Shown here one piece after another: positions 1 to 11,147 of a DNA stretch of 64,000 bases (the stretch's first letter is position 1; every line of letters begins with the position of its first letter). The notes under the pieces are model-generated. The model was not told the DNA's origin, ran no database searches, and saw only the letters and a program-made list of their open reading frames with translations. The translations under genes were made by a program, and so were the position numbers. Source of the stretch: Platerodrilus igneus (taxonomy: Eukaryota > Arthropoda > Insecta > Coleoptera > Lycidae); contig JARFIW010001082.1 in assembly GCA_036346225.1 (NCBI GenBank), positions 6,014,001 to 6,078,000 on the forward strand, in the 5' to 3' direction.

Positions 1-1451
1 GCCAGATAACGGTAAACCATATGATTCCGCAAATCACATGCGTGTTCGGGAGCTTTCACTGGCAAACCCGAAATTTATAACATCACCGTTGCACGGACTT
101 ACTGTAACTGGTTTATCATAATTTTTGAGAGAAGCGGTAAGCTGGTATTCAACGATTTGACTGCAAGCGCGCGAATTATTTGAATTACCCTTACCATTAT
201 ACGATGGCGGTTTTTATAAGCTATTTTATTTTAGGGAAATCCCCAATTTAAACTATTCACACAGTTCGCGTGATTGCACTGAACTTGCAGTTCTGGTCAA
301 TGTTTTCTTGGTATATGGGAAAATATGCGTATTGATAATTTTCACACGGTCTGCGTTACTGGATTTTGTCTCTACGTATTTAAATTGGCCTTTTGTAGGG
401 TTTAGTAATTTATAATGATTTTCAGTAACTTGGCAATGTATGAGAATATTTTGGATTTCACACTGGTAAAATGAAATGTGTTTATGCTTACCGAATTTGG
501 TATGTATATTGCAATGTCCCGGTTTTTAATTGCTGGTTGTGAAAGAATATACTATGTACTTCCCTATTTATTTCGGTATTATATTTCAATAATATGATAC
601 AATAGCTTTATTGTTCGTATATTTTATTACTAGGATTCTTAAACTAGGTAAAATTTAAAAATATTTTCCTATAGACCAATGTATGCATAACTATTGCTCT
701 AACGTTACAAATTATTGCACTTTCGTGGTACTTCTAATTGTTCCCTATCATATATTAGTGTGAGAACTGCTGAACTCTACAACGTAAAGCATCTCAAAGC
801 GTTCCAGCAAAAGGCTATTTTCCACCAGATTGTTAGCCTACCTTAAAAGACAGCATTAAGTTAATGATCTTCCATAAAGTCATCTCAGATCAAAGGAACA
901 AAGAATTCGCGAGGGTGAAGGTTTTGTTCTCAGAGGTAAAACCAGAATCGGAACTAAAATTGCCGGAAATCCTTCTTTAAAAACAGATCAAACACGATTG
1001 GTTTGTACTGAAAAGAGAAAAATTAAAATTTTCCGAACTAAAGATCCTTGATAAATGTGTACAGGTTTAGTTTAGATAAAGAATCAGATCAGCTATAAAT
1101 TAATGCGTCACATATTGCGAACATGTTGGGGTGGTGATTTCCGATACTGGGATAAGGTGGAGTTAAAATAACACCAGAATACACGTCTTCGACATCAGCG
1201 ATAATACATTGCAGGCTCGGAATTTGTCGTGTGTGTACGTTTCTACCTTTCAGTAGGGTGAGGGTTGGCCCTAGGTTAAATATAACATCACATATGTAAT
1301 TTCGGTCTTCTTTTGAGAAATAATATGTTCGGACATCCAGAACATGCCTGGGTAGGAGTTTTAGACTTTATGGTGAATGTTTGATCCCATAGTAAAAATA
1401 TCCCCCCACCATCCAATTTGATTTTCCAATGTTGCACTGTACATTGGCCAT
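1..1451. other. AT-rich stretch, no gene seen
   Basis: No recognisable domain, repeat or RNA gene. A somewhat more open stretch around 870-1040 on the + strand does not resemble any family I know. Confidence 0.5.
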
Positions 1452-1645
1452 GAAGCGAGCTTTTTAACACGGAAATTTTTAAATTTTCCCGAAACCTTGA
1501 TATTCCAAGCAATGTAGGGATCTTCAACGTACGTGACAACTCATACACGGAACATACATTTTTTTTAAAATGCTCGCTTAACAGATTACAAGCGATCCGT
1601 GTCAGGTAGCGAACCCATGGTCTTGGGATCAGCGGTCATACGCAA
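1452..1645 (-). mobile_element. tRNA-derived SINE, copy A (5'-truncated, diverged)
   Basis: Read on the minus strand this matches the SINE at 1680-1930 over the B-box (degenerate, GGGTTCGCTACC), the GCGAGCATTTT block, the central CACGTACGTTGAAGATCCCT block and the 3' block ending in AAAAAGCTCGCTTC. It lacks the first ~20 bases of the tRNA head. It also lacks the ~35-base segment around the CTCTCGTTCGGATGAG motif that the other copies carry. It lies head-to-tail with copy B. SINEs of this kind are transcribed by RNA polymerase III and moved by a partner LINE; this copy is too decayed to be active. Confidence 0.8.
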
Positions 1646-1679
1646 ACATTTAATTTTTCAACACTCCACCTAAGGTACT

Positions 1680-1930
1680 ACCAGGAAACGAGCTTTTTAC
1701 CTGGAAATTTTGAATTTTGCCGAACCCTTGCTGTTGCAAGCAATGTAAAGATCTTTAACGTGCGCGACAACACTCACACACGGGACCTTCATTTTACCTC
1801 TCATCCGAACGAGAGCGTATTTTTGTGAAAAATGCTCGCTTAACATCTTTCAAGCGGACCGTGTCGGGATTCGAACCCGGGGCCTTGGGTATAGTAGTCA
1901 CACGCATTCCAACTACGCCACAGAGCCACA
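1680..1930 (-). mobile_element. tRNA-derived SINE, copy B
   Basis: On the minus strand it starts GGCTCTGTGGCGTAGTTGG, with an A-box-like TGGCGTAGTTGG, and has a perfect B-box GGTTCGAATCC: an internal RNA polymerase III promoter from a tRNA-like head of about 75 bases. A body follows with GCGAGCATTTTTCAC, GTTCGGATGAGAGG, TCGCGCACGTTAAAGATC and AACAGCAAGGGTTCGGC, then the conserved 3' block TTTCCAGGTAAAAAGCTCG. The tRNA-like part is not a tRNA gene because the same head is joined to the same non-tRNA body in four places. Its 3' tail runs directly into copy A, so it may have inserted into A. Confidence 0.85.
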
Positions 1931-2743
1931 GTGTAAAAATACCGTCAGAAATGGAATTCTGCAAAAAGATTGAATTTGCGGTCTAGCATCTCCCTCGGGT
2001 AGCATCAAAAAGAGAAGTGGACTATAGAAGGAAAAGACATGAATATATGTTCTATGTATATTATTTAATACGGACATATTAAATCGTTCGGTTTCTTGAT
2101 TTTAATCGTGCTGATTATGACGTATTATTGCATTCAGTAGCAATTTTCGCTTAGATCATTCAGATTTTAGAAAACAATGAATGCCGTAATATAAATTACT
2201 CTGCAAACAATATGTATAAAATATCAGCACAAGTGAATTAAGCATTGGGAAACGAGGATATAATTAATTGCGCACGTAATTAAAGGCGGACGACACTGGT
2301 TAAACCTGAAATTCTGAACCGCAAATATTCAGCAGGACTTGTGCTGAAAAGTTAATCATATGCCATAAAGGATTAGATCAATAAAGAGCGGATTATATTT
2401 TACATTTTGTAAACAAATTTTCTGCAGCAATATAATTATTTTTTTAACTCTTTATGCAATTTACCATAAACAGTAGTTTCTTGGCATAAACCAATACGTT
2501 CGAAATTAATTCTTGACAGGCATTTGATTGAACCCGAAACCATACTTAAAACACGGATGGACCTACTTTTAATATTAAGAATTAAACTGCAATTCATTTT
2601 TGCTACACGGTAAAATAGTTAAAGTACGATGTTAGTTTTTGAACTTCTCTCTGTCTCACAAGCCATAACCAATCTATTTTTGCATTCTAAAAAGATAACA
2701 CCCGAGTAAACCAACTCTACTGTAAAATAAAAAAAACCTTTCG
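1931..2743. other. AT-rich spacer between SINEs
   Basis: Nothing recognisable on either strand. Confidence 0.5.
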
Positions 2744-2966
2744 GGCGGCTCCGTGGTTTAGTTGGTATGCGTGTGACTACTAAGCCCAAGGTACCGCGTT
2801 CGAACCTTGACACGATTCGCTTGAAAAATGTTTGGCGAGCATTTCTCACAATGCCTGCGAGTGTTGTCACGCACGTTAAGGATACCTACCTAGCTTAGAA
2901 CAGCAAGGGTTCGGCGAAATTCAAAATTTCCAGGTAAAAAACTCGCTTCCTTCGGGTGGAAAATTC
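2744..2966 (+). mobile_element. tRNA-derived SINE, copy C
   Basis: Same family on the + strand: GGCTCCGTGGTTTAGTTGG head, a degenerate B-box (CGTTCGAACCTTG), the GCGAGCATTTCTCAC block, GTCACGCACGTTAAGGAT and the 3' block TTTCCAGGTAAAAAACTCGC. It lacks the GTTCGGATGAGAGG segment, as copy A does. TAAAATAAAA occurs at both 2723-2732 and 2967-2976 and may be a target duplication, but the upstream copy is ~10 bases from the head, so this is uncertain. It is inverted relative to copies A and B. Confidence 0.8.
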
Positions 2967-4200
2967 TAAAATAAAATGAATGTGTTATATCTCACCTACA
3001 AGGTTATTTATAATTTTACTAGGTAAATCTATGCGCAATGCATGCATGAATTCGATTGTGAATGTCTGTTTTATTGGTTGAAAATTTGCTGGATTTACAC
3101 AATATATTAAGAAGCATGAGTCAGATGATAACTTTTGATAAATGTACTAAAAACTAAAGTGCTGGAACGGAGGAAGAGATATTCAATCTACCGTTCGACT
3201 GGTTAAAATAATTCGTGGTTTGCTGCGACGTTACCTACTCCATTTTCTCATTTCAGAAAACACTTTCGGTAAAAAGAGGGGTGTATACCATTCTACAGTC
3301 ATCTACAATCTTTTAAGGAAATAGTAGCCATGTGCCCAGTTTTTTGAACAAAATAAACAACCATTCTCTTATATGCACAGTTTAGTAGATGAACTAAATC
3401 CAATTTATACCTTTTACATTTATCCTAGTTTATAAATGTATCTTATCCATTGAATTCTGAATTACCTCGAATATCCTCTTCTTAGAAGTTAAACCGTACT
3501 TATCTCAATAATTTCGTTAACCTCTCTCACCTCTCTATTTCAAAATTTATTTGTTATTATACTTGAATTCTTTAAAGGTTTCTGCAATTCTTTTTCATCT
3601 ATTTCCTTATTATTTCACACAACCCAGGACATTTTTTTTTTTGTTATGATTGACATATCTTCTGTTTGAACAACTAAGCGAATCTTTAGGAATTGTAATA
3701 GCTGCTGTCGGTTTGATGTTTTGTTCTTTGTATACCATACGTAGCAACCCATACATCTGCAGTAAAACGTTGATTTCCACGGTTCCGACTATAAGGAATT
3801 CCAATTAGATGTTTTCCTTCACAAATATCTCCATCAAAAATTTTTATCAACTGTTTTTATATCATAGGGGACGTTTGAACATTTTTTCTGTTTTTTTCTT
3901 AAACATGCTGGTGGGGGTTGACGCTTTTGTTATTTTCAACGTTAGTTCCTTATTGTTTTTGGTGTATTGAACATTTTTCTACTTCTATCCTTGAATAACT
4001 ATCTATAGAATAATTGATTCCGTATATCCGTCGTAGCTGTTATTTTTGAAATTACCGTGTGAGTTCATTTAAGTTAGTTGTTTTACCTGTTGTCTGATTC
4101 TTATCGCTGTGGATGATGCGCTCAGTAGGAAGATGATTTGTCTAGGTTTCAATATCTGAGAATAAGGCGTTAAAATCTCCACCGAAGAACCAACGTAGGG
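2967..4200. other. AT-rich stretch, no gene seen
   Basis: Many stops in all frames, T-rich runs, no domain or repeat recognised. Confidence 0.5.
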
Positions 4201-4205
4201 GTGGT

Positions 4206-5010
4206 TCTAATAAGATTACCCTTGACAATTTTGACTTGAGAGTATTAAGACGCGTGGCTCATGAAATTTATACTGTTGATAAGCAAGTTTCTACACTGGA
4301 TATTTTAATCAAGAAAATGGAAGATAAAATCAATTATAATGGTGGACAGGAAACATTAAGGAAGTATTTGATAGAGACTGACTTTAGTTTTAAAAATGTT
4401 ACGATAAACGTAAGTAGTTGACGGAACGAACAGATATTGAAGCATGGCGTTTTCGCTCTGTACATGTTTTACGAGAAAACAACGCGCGTGGAGAAAACAA
4501 GCGGCCAGTGACGTATTTGGATGAAACATACATTCGTCCATCGTCCATATAAAACTAATCGAACTGGTCAACGATACATAATTGTGCATGAAGGTAGACC
4601 GTATAGTTTTATCAATAATGGCTTTCTAATACTCAAATCGAAAAGCAAATCTGTAAACTATCATAACGACATGAATCACTACAACTTTATACAATGCATG
4701 GAAAAACAGTTAATTCCAAATTTACCTCCCAATCGCATTACTGTTACGGACAATGTACCATGTCTGTCATAAGTGTCCAAATTAATAAACCGCCTACACA
4801 AGCATCGCGAAAGGAAATTACTCGGGATTGTAAACAAATCGAGATGTTTCAACAACAAATAAAATGCACAAAGCTGAATTTTAGTATTAATTAAGAACTT
4901 TCCATATAACAAAACGTATTATGTAGATGAATTACTTAAAAAACACGGACATACTGTGCCGCGATTACCACCATACTATTGTGACTTCAATCTCATAGAA
5001 TGAATATGGA
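4206..5010 (+). pseudogene. IS630/Tc1/mariner-superfamily transposase relic (DD82E-like spacing)
   Basis: A DDE-type transposase would cut and paste its own element in the nucleus; this copy is broken by frameshifts and stops. The N-terminal part (4206-4421) resembles the usual lead-in to the catalytic core (GGQETLRKYLIETDF). The first catalytic D is in YLDETYIR (codon 4520-4522). The core continues through GQRYIIVHEG, DMNHYNF and EKQLIPNLPPNRITV. The second D is in TVTDN (4749-4751). The region around 4940-5000 reads LLKKHGHTVPRLPPYY then CDFNLIE, giving the catalytic E at 4998-5000. The last two acidic codons are in the same frame with 82 codons between them, far more than the ~34 of Tc1. 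I recall a DD82E lineage described in insects; the sequence resembles such 'DDE_3' proteins. Terminal repeats were not found. Confidence 0.8.
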
Positions 5011-5756
5011 GTTACACCAAGCAATAAAGTTGGAATGAATAACGTGGATCAATGAACTTGAACTTTATTGTAAACACAGCATCATCAGAAGACAATGAAG
5101 ACGAAACTGATAACAGCATAGTTACCTAGCGCCAAACATCTTGTGCACGAAAACCATTATAGTGTTATTTTAGGATAGCTATGTATTGAAATTGTTTGCT
5201 TGGAGCGTATTTCACGACATAAGTTTAGCTATTTGTTAATAATTTGGGTAATTATTAATAAAAGTATTTTACATATTTGAAATCTACATACAAATAACCA
5301 CCGAAATAATAACAAATCAAAGATGGAACCATAAAAAAGTTGACGGCGTCCGCCATTAAACGAATGATTCAAAAAACAAATAAAATGCGTATTCTTATTT
5401 TTATTGAAAAGTTGCCTACAGAATGTCTTCTTGAATAAAAGAAAATTACAAATAAGGACGCTATTTGATAAATGTAGAATATGACAATTTACATATTTTC
5501 TGCTATATCTTATAAATTAACAGATATAACTGAATTTTCTTTTTTAAACAGTGTTTGCCAATCAAATATGCAACTTTTGTCCCTTTTAACCAACATTATA
5601 TGTCTTACGGTTCCGAATTCCCCATGCTGTGCACGCTTATCCAGGACATCCCGTATACTATACAAGCTAAACTTTAGCGGGAAATAGTCTGTACTGTACA
5701 CAATATACAACAGCTTGCAATTAATCGCTCTCAGCGTAAACTTAAATACCTCAAAG
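5011..5756. other. No gene seen
   Basis: AT-rich sequence downstream of the transposase relic. It may include that element's 3' end, but no inverted terminus could be identified. Confidence 0.4.
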
Positions 5757-5846
5757 CCACGCGCGCGCGCCCCCTCCCCCACACGCACACGCGCGCACGC
5801 ACGCAATCACACACACCCGCAAATACGCACGCACACACACACGCAA
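5757..5846. repeat. Alternating purine-pyrimidine CA/CG microsatellite
   Basis: Runs of GCGCGC, CACACG and CACGCACG with a short C-rich interruption. Alternating purine-pyrimidine sequence of this type favours Z-DNA. The open frame running across it on the minus strand is compositional. Confidence 0.8.
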
Positions 5847-6009
5847 TTGTGATAGCAGCAAAATAAAATTAACTTCGATTGCGTACTTTCTCTACATTAA
5901 TCACATGAATTAGTTTTTAATTAAGAAAAGCTGAAACCGATGAACAAAGAAATAAACTGTCATTTTGAATTTCAAACCCGCTAGCTGAATAAGTTCAACC
6001 AATCATGTA

Positions 6010-6846
6010 CGAGGGTCGTTTGAAAAGTTCGCGAAATGGAGCGCAGATGGCAGCATCAGTTCGAATAAAATATATGCAATTGATGGATCCAACTATCTAG
6101 TGCGCAGATGTTAAATTTGACATTATTTTGTCAAGTAGTATTAATTTGGTGCTATATGAAGTAAAGTTAGTTTTGTGAGTTTTTCAAAATGAATAAAACT
6201 GAAACGCGCGCTGTTATCAAATATTTTGTAAAAAAGGGTTGGAAGCAACATAAATACATAAAGATATGCAGGATACATTAGGAGACTCCGCTCCATCATT
6301 TACAACTGTGCACAAGTGGATGACGGAATTTAAACGTGGTCGTGAGAACCTAGAAGATGACCCGCGCAGCGGACAACCAAAAACTGCCACCACGCCTGAA
6401 ATCGTCCAAAAAGTTAATGATATGGTTATGCAGGATCGTCGATTAAAGGTCTCCGAAATTGCTAAGGATGCAGGTATCTCAGATGAAAGAGCATTGCGTC
6501 AGGATTATGCAGGTTCACACACAAGTGCAGTAGTAATGTAAAAATTGAAGGAACTGAAGTACGATCTGTTGCAACATCCCCCTTATTCGCCTGATTTAGC
6601 TCCTTCTTACTTCCACCTATTTCCACGACTAAAAGTTTTCCTTGGGGGAAATAAGTAAAAGTAGCTGCCGACTACTATTTTGGAGGCCTTGAAGAATCGC
6701 ACTTTCGTGATGGCATAATGGGTTTGGAACATTGCTGGATGAAGTGTATTCAAATTGACGGAGTTTATGTTGAAAAACAAACTATATTTTAAAAACAAAT
6801 TTTTTCATTTTCCCCTTCGTTTCGCAAACTTTTCAAATCATCCTCG
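6010..6846 (+). mobile_element. mariner element, internally deleted, both ends present
   Basis: The left end CGAGGGTCGTTTGAAAAGTT (from 6010) and the inverted right end (to 6846, read back as CGAGGATGATTTGAAAAGTT) form ~28-bp imperfect terminal inverted repeats. TA dinucleotides lie immediately outside at 6008-6009 and 6847-6848, the standard Tc1/mariner target duplication. At 837 bp the element is well short of the ~1.3 kb of a complete mariner; the missing part is the middle of the transposase gene. Confidence 0.9.
6189..6660 (+). pseudogene. mariner transposase, deleted and mutated
   Basis: The reading frame opens with MNKTETRAVIKYFVKKGWK, the start of the N-terminal helix-turn-helix DNA-binding region, then shifts frame near 6260. 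The longest open part (6266-6541) includes TTVHKWMTEFKRG, DDPRSGQP and KVSEIAKDAGIS, typical of the paired-type HTH of mariner transposases. After GISDERALRQD it jumps to the C-terminal region (HTSAVVM, then PPYSPDLAPS), so the part holding the first two catalytic aspartates is gone. In the remaining catalytic signature the expected SPDLAPSD reads SPDLAPSY, so the third aspartate is Tyr. It cannot be active, but its ends could be moved by a complete relative. Confidence 0.88.
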
Positions 6847-7357
6847 TATTAAGATTACTATAAAAAAATTATTTATGAAAAATATATTATATTAACACTA
6901 AAAGCAAGTTATCTAATTTTGTTTTAAGTATTCCTTACTGACTCACTTTCTTATATCTCTTTTAATTCTAAGAACAAGCACGCGCATCTACGACATATGA
7001 GTGAAGATAAACAGTCAGGATTATTTTGAATTCCTGTTCCACTTTCTCATATGGAGAAAAATCGAAGAAACATAAACATTCACAAAGTGACCCCAAATTC
7101 CTTAAGCAGAGCTTTGTTAATGTCGCTCTAAGGAAAATTTCTCGTAAATGTACTTAGGGTGACTCACCAAAAGGATTATATTTCGAGTCCTATGATTTCA
7201 GGATACTTGTACAATGCTATATATCATCAAGCTTACGGGCAAAGTAATTTCAGTAATTTAAAGTTTAAAAACTAAACTAACCCACAATTTTTATATTGAA
7301 ATATATTTTGTACAGTTGAGTAATTTCCAGATTATTAAGCATTAAGAAAGTTTCGAG

Positions 7358-7540
7358 CGTAATAGCAACGGGTGTTAACGGTGGGACATAAAAACGCAGT
7401 GGAAAATCTTTGAATTTTAGCAACGTTTTTACTAATCGCTACAATTTCATTACTTCTACGTTCTGGAGCGCGATTGTATTTGATTAAAATCCCCCCTACT
7501 GAGTAGTAATTTATTTTTCCTAGTGAACGTTGCTATTACG
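7358..7540. repeat. 13-bp perfect inverted repeat pair
   Basis: CGTAATAGCAACG at 7358-7370 is exactly inverted as CGTTGCTATTACG at 7528-7540, 157 bases apart. It could be a small terminal-inverted-repeat element, but no clear target duplication flanks it. Confidence 0.45.
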
Positions 7541-9262
7541 TTATTGCACAGCAAAACCACATTAATCAGACCCTGGGTATAATAAGTTAATGTTATCTAT
7601 CACATTTACTACTACTAGCTAGGAAGGTGAACAAGCAGGCAACCACAAAATTTCGGGATATTAATCTAGTGTTTCCTGTCAGCACACAAGAGCTTAATTT
7701 TTCTGTCTACGCTTTAGACATTTATTCTTGCACATCAAAACAATTTAATGAAAAAAGATTTTATAACGCCTCCAGAAAACCGTGATAATATTAACGATGT
7801 TATTAAAATGTATTTTTAGAAGTAAATTTAAAAATCGATTTAAATCTTTATTCTACTGCAATTTTGCCTCTAGAGGCTTGCCTCGTTTATAAAACATTAG
7901 GAATAAGGGCAAAATAAAATGTAAAATTTCTTGCAAGTTTATACAACATCAGGCAACCAACCAAATAATTTTATTTAATATTACCAACAAAATTTACTTT
8001 ACTCGACTGCATGAACGACGCGGTGAAAAAAACCATTAAATAAGTTGTAATATTAAGCATGGAAAGTTTCAATCTGTAACATACGAACTTTACTTGAATC
8101 TATCGATACTAATTAGATGCGTCTAATAAGTATACTGATAAACCATTTTAGGTTCCACAAAATTGGTTTTCTTAGTGTAACTTCTGAAAACCCGATTTCA
8201 TTACAAATGTGTCTATCAAAAATACACCTAGAGTTAAATAAATACACACACCCCTCCGTCGCATGTATAGATAGTTAGTAATCAATCGAGTAACTTTTAT
8301 TCCTATTAAAGACCCGATATATAACCTGCAGCAAAAACTACTCATACAGCTTACTGTCAAAAACTGTCAAATAAGTTAGATAATTCTTTAAACGACGTTC
8401 TCTATTCACGATAATTTATTAGATCTCGGCCTAAAAATAAAAACCAAAGTACAAATTTAATTACATTACTTGAATCTAAGCAAGGTGATTATACTAAAGC
8501 ACCATCACAGAATACCCTAATTAAGTGCAACCATTAATAAATATTCCGTAATAATTAAACAGAAGTCTCTCAATACGCTGGTATCAAATTTTACTGTCAC
8601 TCATAAACTGTTATAGCTACATGACAGATACAGGTAAACGTACTTTAGTTCATCGCGTTACTGTACAAAAGGCGTAGTAATATTCACAAATTTTACCATA
8701 ACAAATAAACAAACAATTCAATGAATAAATCAAGCTAGTTAGTTAAGGTAGAGAAAGCTAATTACGGCATTCTTCTTATACGGCCATTTCTGCGCGACAA
8801 ATGATATGTATTAGTCCTTTCGCACGTACCTTTCGGGTCCTATTTGAGGTTGATGGCCTACTTTTTCAAATTCGTAGTGAAGTTTGTTATTGATACCTAC
8901 AACATTTAAAACAAGGAACACTTGTAAGGTATTAAGATAGAAGGAATAGGTAATAGTTGTAACGTTCCGATTATTTTGTTATAAGTTTAAAATATAACAA
9001 AAAAGCGCATTGCCCGCACATCCCTTCATAATTTCGACAGTTTTTTGGAGGTAATCAAAAAGGCGGAGGGCGGTGACGTTTATGAGGTAGTTTGTCAAGT
9101 TGAGTTTTGTGATACAAAAAAATCGCTTAGAGCGGATTTATTCAGTTCTTACATGAAATATGTAGTTACAATATCATAGTTAATCGATCGTTTATTTTGG
9201 TGGTTCAGGGGAAGTTACAATACAAGTGCCGAGTTTTGATTGTTGATCTTCGCTAATAGCGT

Positions 9263-9433
9263 CACGTGCTGCACGTGGTTAATCATTCTGTTGTAGGTTG
9301 AGGCATCCTCTTTTGTTGTTTACGTTTTAGAAGTATTAATTAATGCTAATGAATTTGAATCTCGTTACGGTTGCAGTAGGCCCGTAATATAACCCAGTTG
9401 TTGGGGATCAAGTGATAGATTAATTGTCACGTG
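9263..9433. promoter_or_regulatory. Cluster of three CACGTG E-boxes
   Basis: CACGTG occurs at 9263-9268, 9272-9277 and 9428-9433. It is the palindromic E-box bound by bHLH dimers such as CLOCK-CYCLE, Myc-Max and USF. The first two are one helical turn apart (9 bp). No gene could be tied to it, so regulatory function is inference. Confidence 0.25.
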
Positions 9434-10159
9434 TTTGAAAGTAGAAAACTCGACACCCACACAGTGTTGACTGGTACAATCCACCTTACAAGGGAAGCGA
9501 CTGTATTCGTAGATTTTACAGTGCAGCCCCAAATACGTCGATTATAATTGAATGTTTGTGTAATTAAACTAAGCACAACCCGTACATGAAGTTGTGTGAA
9601 TCCCTTATCACCGAGTCCTAAAGTGTGTGCGCTTTATTGATACTTTACCGTTGTCGTGAACAACAAACACATTTAACTAGTATAAATAGTTAAACCATAT
9701 TATTCCCAATTAACGTAATATTTAAGACAGTTGTACTGATACTTCCATTTATTCAAAATTATTATGATTACATAATTGCTGAATTAAGATCACAATTTAC
9801 ATTTTGAATTGGAAGTTATTGTTGCCGTTAAGTTAGTAGCGTAGGGTTGCATGCACACGGCGTCCTACGCATTACGTTTCAAATATTTTATTAGTTACTG
9901 TGTAAGTAGAGCAAGTGGGGTGTCCTGTGCACTCAACTCCACCTTAATTTTATTACACATTGCTTTACTGGCCAGTACACCTTATAGTAATAATAATTGT
10001 ATGCCATTTACTTTATCGACAATATTACTTGTGGTAATGTTTACATTTACTTGTTCATATATGTATGTGCCATGTTTGTTTATGTAACCAACCCATGTAC
10101 TTATTTCAGTCGTTAGGATTTGTTAATAGAATTAAGTAAAGTTGTCTACGTGCATTATT

Positions 10160-10491
10160 TTAGTAAGAAGTTTATGTTAGTAGGGTGAATTCAACCTCTC
10201 TACTCTGCGAGATTTTCTGAGGATTTTATATTAAATATTGAGCTGCAAGGAGTCTACCGACCAGTGACGAGATTCTCCTTTTGTCATCTAGCATTGTGAC
10301 ATTACTGGTGGTGCCCACCCGATCTTTGACGTTTTACCGAATTCACATCTCATTATAATTGTCATCTTAGGGCATTTAGCAATCCCAATCTACAACTTTT
10401 TGTCTGACCTACCCCTCACCGGCTAGAGCTAGGCCGCTCACGGGTCCCGATCCGTCCCTTGGTGTCGTAGTGCTGAATTGGCCCGTAACAT
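10160..10491 (+). other. Possible LTR-retroelement U5/leader remnant
   Basis: A stretch richer in GC than its surroundings. It contains GTGACA followed by TTAC and TGGTGGTGCCCACCC, the order LTR end (CA), short spacer, TGG-starting primer-binding-like site. This resembles the LTR/leader junction of insect retroelements, but no LTR start, gag or pol was seen, so the call rests on this junction alone. Confidence 0.25.
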
Positions 10492-10619
10492 AGTACATTA
10501 CATACCGAGCAGGGAAGTAGATAATTACAGCCGAGTGCTGGTTAGATGCCCGAGGCGCGTAGCGCCGAAGGTAGCTATAGGCACGAGGCTATAATGATCC
10601 TTCCCGCGAGGTATGTATA
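10492..10619. repeat. Imperfect palindrome with GGCGCGTAGCGCC core
   Basis: ACATACCGAGCAGGGAAG at the left end is matched by the inverse of CTTCCCGCGAGGTATGT at the right end. The next bases inward also pair imperfectly, and the centre has GGCGC-GTA-GCGCC. The whole 128-bp stretch can fold on itself. It is directly next to the inverted-repeat element at 10623-11147 and may be part of the same insertion. Confidence 0.55.
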
Positions 10620-10622
10620 CTA

Positions 10623-11147
10623 TTTTACTCACAATCGGTTAGTAAATATAAATAAGTGTCAAATCATTTTAATTTTTTTATAATTTGATAAATTATTTCA
10701 ACAAAGACATCTGTGAGACCGTTGCTAGGGTACGTTATGCTTGTTGATTTTGACACAATATTGTATGAGTTACGTCTATACCGCATTGTTAAAGGTTGCA
10801 TTTGTACTTTGACACAAAATATGTAAGATAGTGACATTTTCAGCATCAGCATCGTCTTACTTTAACAGTTAACAATAATCAGAATTCTAATGTAACGATT
10901 AATATATACAATTCCAAATAGATTTTGCTTTTATACTAAATAAGTACAGAGGTGTTTGTTGTTAATTAACTTTAAAAATCATGATTTAATGCAATAAGAA
11001 AATGACACTTGCTAGCCGGGAAAGTGACACTTGCGAGCCAGAAAAGTACTTTCCCGGCTAGCGAGGAAAGTGAAGTAAGTAATGAGTCGTTTCCCGACTG
11101 TATTGAAGGGTATAAATGCACATATTACTAACCGATTGTGAGTAAAA
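10623..11147. mobile_element. Small element with 23-bp perfect inverted ends
   Basis: Positions 10623-10645 (TTTTACTCACAATCGG...) are the exact reverse complement of 11125-11147. Near the right end GCTAGCCGGGAAAGT (from ~11012) is inverted as ACTTTCCCGGCTAGC (to ~11072), a 15-bp stem with ~30 bases between, next to two tandem GACACTTG-containing units. No open reading frame or clear target duplication. It looks like a MITE or other non-autonomous DNA element of unknown superfamily. Confidence 0.6.

Larger units (their letters stand above)
6849..10159. other. Unique-looking AT-rich region, no gene seen
   Basis: About 3.3 kb without recognisable coding sequence. It contains a small inverted repeat (7358-7540) and a cluster of CACGTG sites (9263-9433). 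An open frame of 78 codons at 9851-10087 is hydrophobic and has no recognised motif; I do not call it a gene. Confidence 0.5.

Noticed and set aside
1860..1930. tRNA gene on the minus strand
   Set aside because: Head of SINE copy B, as above.
9851..10087. Small hydrophobic protein, 78 codons
   Set aside because: No motif, no promoter or splice context, and AT-rich DNA often yields hydrophobic open frames.
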